Shown one piece after another: positions 1-5,205 of a stretch of DNA of 5,205 nt (position 1 is its first letter; the number at the start of each line of letters is the position of its first letter). The notes beneath the pieces were generated by a model that saw nothing but the letters and a program-made list of their open reading frames with translations, searched no databases and was not told where the DNA came from. Origin of the DNA: Actinoplanes liguriensis (lineage in GTDB: Bacteria; Actinomycetota; Actinomycetes; Mycobacteriales; Micromonosporaceae); assembly GCA_000715855.1 (NCBI GenBank), contig KL571392.1:43934-49138 (forward strand). Direction: 5' to 3'. A program made the position numbers and the translations under genes.

Positions 1-1
1 A

Positions 2-700
2 GTCGAGTGGCTGGAGTCCCTGTTCGCCGCCTGCAACCTGCGGCGACTCCATGACGGGTATGCCGCCTACGGGACGAAGGTCGCTGCGTGCTGTCTGTCC
101 TGCGGCAACGGCCGACTGATTTCCGCCACGGACCTTCTCCGCGGCGTCGCACCATGCGTCAGATGCATGGCGCCGGTCGATCCCGATGCGCCCCACTTCG
201 TGTACCTGATGCACTTCCGGCGACTCCGGGCTTTCAAGATCGGCATTACCAACTCCGAGACCAAGCGTGGCCGCATCGCGGTGCACGAGGCCCACGGTGG
301 GAATCTCATCGACGTTCACGAGGTCCCGAACAACGAGTCCGCGCGGACTGTCGAGGACGCGGTGCTCGAATTGGTTCGCGACTATCCGAGTGAGTGCGGA
401 CCGCGGGACTTTCCGCAGGGCGGGCACACCGAGACCTGGGCGGAGGACGGCGGTCACGTCGATCTCGAGCGCATCATCGCGGACCTCAGATCGCGCGCTG
501 CCCCAGGCTTCGACCGTATTCACCAGCTCGAGGAACACTTTGCACGGGAGCCGGTGACGATCGTCGAACTTCGCGAGTTCACGCAGATCACGGTGCAGGA
601 ATTCGACGGCGTGAAGGTTCACCACGTCGGTCTGAGCATGGCGCGGGAGCAGATGCTGAACCGGATTCGTGCCCAGCGCACCATCGCCGCGAGCCCATAG
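2..700 (+). CDS. Zinc-ribbon + GIY-YIG (T5orf172-like) nuclease-family protein, 5'-truncated by window edge
   Basis: The frame is open from base 2 to the TAG at 698-700 (232 residues visible). It has no ATG, GTG or TTG before the ATG at 167, so the true start lies left of the window. Residues 30-55 hold two knuckles, CCLSC (C31/C34) and CVRC (C52/C55), separated by 17 residues: a probable zinc ribbon. Next comes a GIY-YIG-like core: FVYL (66-69) at the GIY position, FKIGITN (78-84) at the YIG position, and KRGRIAVHEAHGG (88-100) carrying the expected Arg. The acidic helix TVEDAVLELV (116-125) may supply the metal-binding Glu, followed by CGPRDFPQGGHTETW (132-146). The last 85 or so residues are unassigned. 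GIY-YIG enzymes cut DNA with a single catalytic domain, but nuclease activity here is inferred. Starting at ATG 167 (residue 56) would delete the zinc ribbon, so I reject that start. The stop lies 13 nt before the next gene, suggesting an operon. Confidence 0.8.
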   Translation, partial: VEWLESLFAACNLRRLHDGYAAYGTKVAACCLSCGNGRLISATDLLRGVAPCVRCMAPVDPDAPHFVYLMHFRRLRAFKIGITNSETKRGRIAVHEAHGGNLIDVHEVPNNESARTVEDAVLELVRDYPSECGPRDFPQGGHTETWAEDGGHVDLERIIADLRSRAAPGFDRIHQLEEHFAREPVTIVELREFTQITVQEFDGVKVHHVGLSMAREQMLNRIRAQRTIAASP

Positions 701-713
701 GAACAATGAACCC

Positions 714-1772
714 GTGAGCCAGCTCCTGGATATTCGCCGCATCTACGTCGAGCCGGCCGCCGCCGGGATGCCGCGGGGGAAAGAGATCCTCGCGCGGTTC
801 CCGGCGGCGCAGCTCGTCGAGGTGGAGAGCCACCAGCGGATCCCCGAGCTCTACGGCGACGAGACGAACGTCAACCGCTGGGTCCGGATCAAGCGCGAAG
901 CACTCGTCCTGGGCGTGAAGAAGACGCTGGCCGCGCGACCGAACGGCCGCTCCGCGGACTTCATCGCCCCGTCCACCGCGAACGGCTGCGCCATGGCGTG
1001 CGCCTATTGCTACGTGCCGCGCCACAAGGGATACAGCAACCCGATCACGGTCTTCGCCAACATCGAGAGAATTACCGGGTACGTGTCGAAGCACGTCCAC
1101 CGCCAGGGAATCAAGCCCGCGCCGAACGAGTGCGATCCGGCCGCCTGGGTCTACGACATCGGCGAGAACTCGGATTGCAGCGTCGACGCCCTGATCAGCG
1201 AGAACGTCCACGACCTGGTGGACCTTTTCCGGTGGCTGCCGCACGCGAAGGCGTCCTTCGCGACCAAATACGTGAACCGTGAGTTGCTCGGCTGGGACCC
1301 TCAAGGCCGTACGCGAATAAGGTTTTCTCTGATGCCCTCGGCGGACGCGAAGGTGCTGGACATCCGCACGTCACCGGTCGCGGAGCGGATCGCGGCGATC
1401 GACGATTTCGTCGAGGCGGGCTACGAGGTGCATGTGAATTTCAGCCCGGTCGTGGTGCGGGACGGCTGGCTCGATGACTGGGCGGCGCTGCTGGATCAGC
1501 TCGACGCCGGAATCGGCCCGGCCGCGAAAGCGCAGCTGGCCGCCGAGGTCATTTTCCTGACCCACAATCGGGAGCTGCACGAGGTCAATCTCGGCTGGCA
1601 TCCGAAAGCCGAGGAATTGATCTGGCGTCCGGAGTTGCAGCAGCCGAAGCGTTCGCAGAACGGCTCGTGGAACGTGCGGTACCGCACCGGCGAGAAGGGC
1701 CGGTATGTCTCCGCGCTGCTCGACCTGATCGCCGCCCGGACTCCCTATCTCCGCGTGCGTTACGCGTTCTGA
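714..1772 (+). CDS. Spore photoproduct lyase family protein (radical SAM)
   Basis: This 352-residue protein resembles SplB, the radical-SAM enzyme that reverses the UV-induced spore photoproduct (thymine dimer) in DNA. The cluster motif CAMACAYC (C92, C96, C99; CX3CX2C) would bind a [4Fe-4S] cluster and SAM. It is flanked by Y98 and Y100, which match the Tyr residues either side of the third cluster Cys in Bacillus SplB. Further family blocks are ANIERITGY, YDIGENSDCSVDAL (147-160), ASFATKY, GRTRIRFSLMP, TSPVAERI and AGYEVHVNFSPVVVRDGW. The C-terminus is RVRYAF. The Cys that donates hydrogen in Bacillus (C141) does not align with a Cys by eye (see findings). I chose GTG 714 because the conserved block LLDIRRIYVEP begins there and AGGAA at 699-703 lies 10 nt upstream. 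The in-frame GTG at 669 would overlap the upstream gene by 32 nt and add 15 low-complexity residues. Substrate in an actinobacterium is not established. It is probably co-transcribed with the zinc-ribbon/GIY-YIG gene. Confidence 0.92.
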   Translation: MSQLLDIRRIYVEPAAAGMPRGKEILARFPAAQLVEVESHQRIPELYGDETNVNRWVRIKREALVLGVKKTLAARPNGRSADFIAPSTANGCAMACAYCYVPRHKGYSNPITVFANIERITGYVSKHVHRQGIKPAPNECDPAAWVYDIGENSDCSVDALISENVHDLVDLFRWLPHAKASFATKYVNRELLGWDPQGRTRIRFSLMPSADAKVLDIRTSPVAERIAAIDDFVEAGYEVHVNFSPVVVRDGWLDDWAALLDQLDAGIGPAAKAQLAAEVIFLTHNRELHEVNLGWHPKAEELIWRPELQQPKRSQNGSWNVRYRTGEKGRYVSALLDLIAARTPYLRVRYAF

Positions 1773-1779
1773 AGGGGAG

Positions 1780-1794
1780 CCGGGCGGCGTCCGG
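1780..1794. terminator. Possible weak bidirectional hairpin between convergent genes
   Basis: The 27-nt gap between the converging stop codons holds CCGGG (1780-1784), a 5-nt loop, and TCCGG (1790-1794). This pairs as 4 G:C pairs plus one G:U, and there is no T-tract on either strand. A second small hairpin, CGCGT/ACGCG at 1752-1766, lies in the end of the upstream coding sequence. Position is the main argument for termination; the structure itself is weak. Confidence 0.2.
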
Positions 1795-1799
1795 GTCTG

Positions 1800-3353
1800 T
1801 CAGGCGGTCTGCAGCTCGGCCGCCGCGACATCGGGCTTCGGCGCGTCGGCGAAGCCGCGCAGCGGCACGTGCTTGATGAACAGCGCGACCACGATGCCGG
1901 CCGCCGCCACGATCGCGGCCCACATGAACGCGCCCTGCACACCGTCGGTCACCCCGACCTGGAAGGCGTGCCGGATCGGCTCGGGGAGGGCGCGCAGCAT
2001 GGCCGGGGTCATCGCCGCGGCCGAGCCGGAGCCGGTCGCTCCCGCCGCGGCCGGGCCGGCGCTCTCGGTGAACGAGTCGAGCAGGGTGTTGATGTAGAGC
2101 GTGCTCAGCAGCGAGACGCCGAGCGAGCCACCCATGTTGCGCAGGAAGGTGGCCGCGCCGGTGGCGGCGCCGATCGCGTTGAGCGGCGAGCTGTTCTGGG
2201 CGATCAGCATGGTCGTCTGCATCAGGCAGCCCATGCCGGCGCCGAGGACCACCATGAACACCGCGGTCATGGTCCGCGAGGTGCCGGTGTCCATGGTCGC
2301 GAACAGCGCCAGGCCGCCGGTCATCAGCACGGTGCCGATGATCGGGAGCGCCCGGTAGTGCCCGGTGCGGGTGATCAGCTGGCCGCCGATCAGCGAGACC
2401 GTCATCGCGGCGAGCATCATCGGCATCAGCAGCAGGCCACTGTTGGTGGCCGAGGCGCCCTGCACGTACTGCTGGAACTGGGGTAGCAGGGTGATGCCGC
2501 CGAACATGGCGAACCCGACGATCAGGCTGAGCGCGCCGGCCAGGACGAAGTTGCGGTTGGCGAACACCGACAGCGGCATGATCGGCTCGGCCGAGCGGCG
2601 CTCGACCAGCACGAACGCGACGAAGGCCAGCACGGTCAGCGCGACCAGGCCGAGGATCTGCGGGGACGCCCAGTCGTACTGACTGCCGCCCCAGGTGGTG
2701 ATCAGGACGAGCGCGGTGATCCAGACGCTGAGCAGCCCGGCGCCGAGCCAGTCGATGCGGGCCTTGCCGGCGCCGCGGGGGAGCTTGGCCAGCACGAACC
2801 AGCAGACGCCGAGGGCCACGACCCCGAGCGGCAGGTTGACGTAGAACGCCCAGCGCCAGTTCAGGTTGTCGGTGATGAAGCCGCCGACCAGCGGGCCGCC
2901 GATCATCGCGACCGGCATGACGGCCATCATGACGCCCTGGTACTTGCCGCGCTCGCGCGGCGGGACGATGTCGGCCAGAACGGCCATGACGCCGACCATC
3001 AGGCCGCCGGCGCCGAGGCCCTGGATCGCGCGGAAGGCGATCAGCTCGCCCATGTTCTGCGACATGCCGCAGAGCGCCGAGCCGACCAGGAAGATCGCGA
3101 TCGAGGTGAGGAACGTGATGCGCCGGCCGAGCAGGTCGCCGAGCTTGCCCCAGATCGGCGTGGCGACGGTGGAGGCGAGCACGTAGCCGGTGGTCACCCA
3201 GGCCAGGTGGTTCAGGCCGTGCAGGTCGCCGACGATCGTGGGCAGCGCGGGTGCCACGATCATGTTGTCGAGCATGGCGAGCAGCATCGCGATCACGAGA
3301 CCGCTCATGGTCACCATGATCTCGCGATGTGTGAAGCGGGTGGGTTGGGTCAC
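1800..3353 (-). CDS. DHA2-family (EmrB/QacA-type) MFS drug exporter, 14 membrane segments
   Basis: The 517-residue protein is an inner-membrane major facilitator, most likely a proton-driven exporter of toxic compounds. Family marks are LDNMIVAPALPTIVGDL in helix 1 (residues 29-45, the DHA2 version of motif D1 with Asp29), motif A GKLGDLLGRRITF after helix 2 (69-81), RAIQGLGAGG (108-117, motif B), and GGPLVGGFITDNLNWRWAFYV-type motif C (from 152), the drug:H+ antiporter signature. Length and hydrophobicity fit 14 helices. The last outer loop (about 429-465) is rich in Ala, Gly and Ser, and the C-terminal tail (495-517) is cytosolic. The start is GTG (complement of 3351-3353) with a purine-rich GAAAGAAG (complement of 3360-3367) 6 nt upstream. 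It is transcribed divergently from the TetR gene over a shared operator region, so repression by that regulator is expected. The substrate cannot be told from sequence. Confidence 0.95.
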   Translation of the reverse strand: MTQPTRFTHREIMVTMSGLVIAMLLAMLDNMIVAPALPTIVGDLHGLNHLAWVTTGYVLASTVATPIWGKLGDLLGRRITFLTSIAIFLVGSALCGMSQNMGELIAFRAIQGLGAGGLMVGVMAVLADIVPPRERGKYQGVMMAVMPVAMIGGPLVGGFITDNLNWRWAFYVNLPLGVVALGVCWFVLAKLPRGAGKARIDWLGAGLLSVWITALVLITTWGGSQYDWASPQILGLVALTVLAFVAFVLVERRSAEPIMPLSVFANRNFVLAGALSLIVGFAMFGGITLLPQFQQYVQGASATNSGLLLMPMMLAAMTVSLIGGQLITRTGHYRALPIIGTVLMTGGLALFATMDTGTSRTMTAVFMVVLGAGMGCLMQTTMLIAQNSSPLNAIGAATGAATFLRNMGGSLGVSLLSTLYINTLLDSFTESAGPAAAGATGSGSAAAMTPAMLRALPEPIRHAFQVGVTDGVQGAFMWAAIVAAAGIVVALFIKHVPLRGFADAPKPDVAAAELQTA

Positions 3354-3374
3354 GGCGTACTTCTTTCGGTAGTC

Positions 3375-3404
3375 TTGCTTACCGGCCGGTTAGTAGCCTA
3401 CTTG
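3375..3404 (+). promoter_or_regulatory. Putative promoter of the tetR gene
   Basis: TTGCTT (3375-3380) as -35 and TACTTG (3399-3404) as -10, with an 18-nt spacer, would place transcription start near 3411, upstream of the ribosome-binding site. TAGCCT at 3394-3399 is a better TANNNT hexamer but has no good -35 at 17-18 nt, so the exact -10 is uncertain. The first palindrome (3378-3393) lies almost entirely within the spacer. Confidence 0.45.
3378..3393. promoter_or_regulatory. TetR operator candidate 1
   Basis: CTTACCGGCCGGTTAG is a near-perfect inverted repeat: 7 of 8 positions match between the arms, and the central 10 bp ACCGGCCGGT are perfectly palindromic. It lies in the divergent gap, which is where TetR-family repressors usually bind. 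It covers the spacer of the predicted tetR promoter and sits at the expected transcription start of the exporter. Confidence 0.7.
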
Positions 3405-3423
3405 CCGCACGGTAAGTTAGCAA
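3395..3423 (-). promoter_or_regulatory. Putative promoter of the MFS exporter gene
   Basis: On the minus strand, TTGCTA (complement of 3418-3423) and TAGGCT (complement of 3395-3400) are separated by exactly 17 nt. This is a good sigma-70-type promoter for an actinobacterium. Transcription would start near 3388, giving a leader of about 35 nt. Operator candidate 2 fills the spacer, so repressor binding would block RNA polymerase directly. Confidence 0.6.
3401..3416. promoter_or_regulatory. TetR operator candidate 2
   Basis: CTTGCCGCACGGTAAG is an imperfect palindrome (6 of 8 arm positions match). Its right arm, read on the other strand, is CTTACCGT, close to the left arm CTTACCGG of site 1. 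The two sites share the pattern CTTACCGG-CCGGTAAG and are centred 23 bp apart, about two helical turns. Confidence 0.6.
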
Positions 3424-3428
3424 ATTAT

Positions 3429-3433
3429 GGAGG
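3429..3433 (+). promoter_or_regulatory. Ribosome-binding site of tetR
   Basis: GGAGG lies 9 nt before the ATG at 3443. It is the strongest Shine-Dalgarno sequence I noticed in the window and fixes that start codon. The ATG at 3427 and GTG at 3435 are in other frames. Confidence 0.75.
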
Positions 3434-3442
3434 CGTGCAGCG

Positions 3443-4021
3443 ATGGCGGCAGGACAGCGGCGAGGCGGCGACACGAAGGCGGAGATCCGCAGGGTGGCGA
3501 TCGAGCTGTTCACCGAGCGCGGCTACGAAGCCACGTCACTGCGCGAGATCGCCGAGCGCCTCGGCATCACCAAGGCCGCGCTGTATTACCACTACAGCAG
3601 CAAGGAGAACATCGTCCTGTCGATCTTCCAGGCCCACCTGGACGCGCTCGACGGGCTCGTCGCCTGGGCCCGCGAGCAGCCGCCCGGCCCGGAGACCCTC
3701 GCCCAGGCCGTCGACCGGATGATCGACCTCGGTGTCGGCAGCGGCATGTCCGCGATGAAGTTCGCCATGGCCAACCAGCACGTCGTCCGTGAGCTGCACG
3801 ACCACAAGGGCCGCGAGAACGCGTTCGGCAAGATGACCGAGCTCTTCGACATCCTGATCGGGCCCGGCGCCTCCGTCGAGGAGACCCTGCGCATCCGATC
3901 CGCGCTGCTCAGCGTCAACATGGTCCTGATGGCCGCCCGCGACCTCAACGCCTCCGAAGCCGAGATCACCAAGGCCGCCCGCGCCATCGCCCACACCCTG
4001 ATCAACCCCGAAAACCTTTAA
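3443..4021 (+). CDS. TetR/AcrR-family transcriptional regulator
   Basis: This 192-residue, dimeric, DNA-binding repressor is of usual family length. The N-terminal helix-turn-helix domain covers residues about 12-58: helix 1 KAEIRRVAIELFTERGYEA, then TSLREIAERLG (31-41) and the recognition helix ITKAALYYHYSSKENI (42-57), matching the TetR signature closely. Residues 60-192 form the helical ligand-binding and dimer domain, whose sequence does not reveal the ligand. MSAMKFAMANQHVVRELHDH probably lines part of the pocket region, but that is inference. The gene is divergent from the MFS exporter and shares an 89-nt control region with two matching palindromes. The natural model is autorepression plus repression of the exporter, relieved by the exported compound. 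The stop is TAA at 4019-4021. It could also affect the downstream flavoenzyme gene, but neither operator-like palindrome recurs there. Confidence 0.95.
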   Translation: MAAGQRRGGDTKAEIRRVAIELFTERGYEATSLREIAERLGITKAALYYHYSSKENIVLSIFQAHLDALDGLVAWAREQPPGPETLAQAVDRMIDLGVGSGMSAMKFAMANQHVVRELHDHKGRENAFGKMTELFDILIGPGASVEETLRIRSALLSVNMVLMAARDLNASEAEITKAARAIAHTLINPENL

Positions 4022-4051
4022 GAGCCATTCCCGCGTACGAACATGAGTGCG

Positions 4052-4085
4052 CCACCCCGTCAAAACCCCTGGCGCGACCGGGTGG
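4052..4085. repeat. Imperfect inverted repeat between tetR and the amine oxidase gene
   Basis: CCACCCCGTC (4052-4061) pairs with GACCGGGTGG (4076-4085): 9 of 10 bp, with one C-C mismatch and a 14-nt loop. It begins 30 nt after the tetR stop. It could act as a factor-independent-like terminator (there is no T-tract, as is common in actinobacteria) or as a regulator site upstream of the next gene. The sequence alone does not decide. Confidence 0.4.
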
Positions 4086-4094
4086 GAGCGTTGA

Positions 4095-4100
4095 TAGCCT
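4095..4100 (+). promoter_or_regulatory. -10 element, probably giving a leaderless amine oxidase transcript
   Basis: TAGCCT fits the actinobacterial TANNNT -10 pattern and ends 6 nt before the ATG at 4107, so transcription would start at or next to the start codon. No Shine-Dalgarno-like stretch lies before the ATG (the preceding bases are pyrimidine-rich). I see no convincing -35 hexamer 17-18 nt upstream. Confidence 0.45.
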
Positions 4101-4106
4101 CCGCCC

Positions 4107-5205
4107 ATGTCGATCAAGATCACAGGCCTGATCGGCCGCCACGGCTCCCCGGCGGACCGGACCGCGCTCGGCGCGCCGGTCGCGGATCGGCTGCGCATCG
4201 CGGGGGAGGCGACCCACCCGACCCGGGCCGGGATGACCCACGGCGCGTACGAGCAGGGCCTCGCCGCCGCGGCCTGGGCGATCGAGCTCGGACACCGGCG
4301 CGTCGCTGTCGTCGGCGCCGGGATGGCCGGGCTCGGCGCGGCCCGCACGCTCGCCGATCGCGACGTCGAGGTCGTGATCCTGGAGGCCCGGGGTCGCATC
4401 GGCGGCCGGACCGCGGGCGCCGACGTCGCCGGGGGAGCGTTCGACCTGGGCGCCAACTGGCTCCAGCAGTACCACGAGAACGCCCTGGCCCGTCTCGCCG
4501 AGCAGCTCGGCCTGCGGACCGTGGTCACCGACTTCAACGACCCGATGGTCCTGGCGGGCGAGCCGTTCCCCGACGGCATCGAGGACGACCTGCGCGAACG
4601 TCTGGCGTCGGCAGCCCCCGACGCGGGCCTCGCGGACGTCCTCGACGACTGGCTGCGCGACCCCGCACCCTGGTCAGCGGCGGAGATCCACCGTTTCGTC
4701 GACGCCGAGATCGTCATGGACACCGGCGCGCCACTGACCTGGCTGAGCGCGCGGCACGGCTTCGAGCCGGGCGTAGGCGAGGGCGACCGCTGGATCATAG
4801 GCGGCTACCGCCTGCTGACCGAGTACCTGGCCTCCGGCCTCGACATCCGCCTGAACCACCCCGTCACCCAAATTCGCGTCCACCCCAACGGCGTGATCCT
4901 GAACGGACACCAGTCCGCCGACCCCGTGATCTTGAACGGCCAGCAGACCGCCGACGCCGTGATCGTCACCGCCCCGCTCCCGGTCCTGGCCGCCGGCACG
5001 ATCACGTTCGACCCGCCCCTGCCCGAACCGCACCGCGCGGCCCTGTCCCGCCTGGGCGCCGGCCGAGTCGAGAAGGTGATCCTCCGCTTCGACCAGCGCT
5101 TCTGGCCGGAACACGGCTACTACCGCGTCCACGGCCCGGCCCACGGCTGCATCAGCGAGTGGCTCGACGCGACAGCCGCAGACGCCACCCCCACCCTGGT
5201 AGGCT
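4107..5205 (+). CDS. Flavin-containing amine oxidase-like protein with displaced FAD motif, 3'-truncated by window edge
   Basis: The frame is open from ATG 4107 to the window end (366 codons). An in-frame TAG at 4095-4097 and the lack of a later start before the Rossmann motif make this start firm. Residues 66-101 are the FAD-binding start of the amine oxidase family: VAVVGAGMAGLGAAR (G70, G72, G75), E93 at the end of strand 2, and RIGGR (97-101). DLGANWLQ (113-120) follows. VIVTAPLPVL (285-294) is the usual strand before the substrate region. RVEKVILRFDQRFW holds K323, at the position of the conserved active-site Lys of monoamine/polyamine oxidases. The family oxidises amines or related C-N or C-C bonds using FAD and usually O2; the substrate here is unknown. 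Oddly, residues 14-51 (SPADR, AGEATHP, HGAYEQG) match the element normally at the C-terminus of this family. Residues 263-284 are a tandem duplication. It lies 85 nt after tetR and probably has its own promoter. Confidence 0.85.
   Translation, partial: MSIKITGLIGRHGSPADRTALGAPVADRLRIAGEATHPTRAGMTHGAYEQGLAAAAWAIELGHRRVAVVGAGMAGLGAARTLADRDVEVVILEARGRIGGRTAGADVAGGAFDLGANWLQQYHENALARLAEQLGLRTVVTDFNDPMVLAGEPFPDGIEDDLRERLASAAPDAGLADVLDDWLRDPAPWSAAEIHRFVDAEIVMDTGAPLTWLSARHGFEPGVGEGDRWIIGGYRLLTEYLASGLDIRLNHPVTQIRVHPNGVILNGHQSADPVILNGQQTADAVIVTAPLPVLAAGTITFDPPLPEPHRAALSRLGAGRVEKVILRFDQRFWPEHGYYRVHGPAHGCISEWLDATAADATPTLVG
4893..4958 (+). repeat. In-frame 33-nt tandem duplication inside the amine oxidase gene
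   Basis: Copies at 4893-4925 and 4926-4958 match at 28 of 33 bases and encode VILNGHQSADP and VILNGQQTADA (residues 263-284). A third partial start, GTGATC, follows at 4959. All five differences are substitutions, so the frame is kept. The second copy runs directly into the conserved strand VIVTAPL. The extra 11 residues would lengthen the beta-hairpin just before it. Confidence 0.9.

Noticed and set aside
167..700. ATG at 167 as start of the GIY-YIG gene
   Set aside because: It would cut off an intact CxxC...CxxC zinc ribbon encoded in the same uninterrupted frame.
669..713. Upstream GTG start for the lyase-like gene
   Set aside because: It would overlap the preceding gene by 32 nt, has no Shine-Dalgarno, and adds residues outside the conserved start LLDIRRIYVEP.
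588..1304. 238-codon minus-strand frame opposite the lyase-like gene
   Set aside because: It is antisense to the conserved radical-SAM sequence, with composition typical of a shadow frame.
1752..1766. CGCGT/ACGCG hairpin followed by TTCT at the end of the lyase-like gene
   Set aside because: It is a 5-bp stem inside coding sequence for the conserved RVRYAF tail and has no real T-tract; likely a chance effect of GC-rich codons.
2020..2090. Ala/Gly-rich stretch in the MFS protein as a possible insertion
   Set aside because: It falls in the outer loop before the last helix, a place where DHA2 exporters commonly vary in length, so nothing unusual is needed to explain it.
1869..2486. 205-codon plus-strand frame opposite the MFS gene
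   Set aside because: Its product is His/Gly/Arg/Ala-rich and it lies opposite conserved transporter helices.
4037..4052. LexA/SOS-box-like sequence ACGAACATGAGTGCGC
   Set aside because: It matches 9 of 12 informative positions of the actinobacterial pattern TCGAAC-N4-GTTCGA, but the right arm is poor (GTGCGC). It lies before a flavoenzyme rather than a repair gene.
3536..4798. 420-codon open frame on the minus strand across tetR and the start of the flavoenzyme gene
   Set aside because: It is antisense to two well-supported genes. Its product is Ser/Arg/Pro-rich without any domain, as expected from the complement of GC-rich codons.

Overview
The window is very GC-rich with G/C-ending codons, GTG starts and TANNNT-type -10 elements. 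It holds a spore-photoproduct-lyase-like gene of the type found outside Firmicutes and a DHA2/TetR efflux pair. Together these point to a chromosomal segment of a filamentous actinobacterium. A Micromonosporaceae (Actinoplanes-like) source is a guess from general resemblance and was not tested.

Layout: (1) 2-700 (+): 3' part of a gene for a zinc-ribbon plus GIY-YIG/T5orf172-like protein, entering from the left edge. (2) 714-1772 (+): a radical-SAM protein of the spore photoproduct lyase family, 13 nt downstream and probably co-transcribed. (3) 1800-3353 (-): a 14-helix DHA2-type MFS exporter, convergent with the previous gene. (4) 3354-3442: a compact divergent control region with two related 16-bp palindromes, each lying in the -35/-10 spacer of one predicted promoter. 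(5) 3443-4021 (+): a TetR/AcrR regulator. (6) 4022-4106: a short gap with an imperfect inverted repeat and a -10-like TAGCCT placed for a leaderless start. (7) 4107-5205 (+): a flavin amine oxidase-like gene running off the right edge.

How they work together: the MFS/TetR pair is a standard self-contained efflux module, in which the regulator probably represses both itself and the exporter until a ligand binds. The GIY-YIG and photoproduct-lyase-like genes look like a two-gene DNA-metabolism or repair unit, but their link rests only on adjacency. The amine oxidase appears separate, although it lies on the same strand behind tetR.

The most unusual feature is in the amine oxidase. The FAD-contacting motif that normally lies at the C-terminus of this family (AGEAT...HGAYxxG) is here at residues 32-51, directly before the GxGxxG Rossmann motif. 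This suggests a circular permutation or an in-frame tandem fusion. The same gene carries an in-frame 33-nt tandem duplication. No tRNA, rRNA, CRISPR array, insertion sequence or attachment site was recognised.
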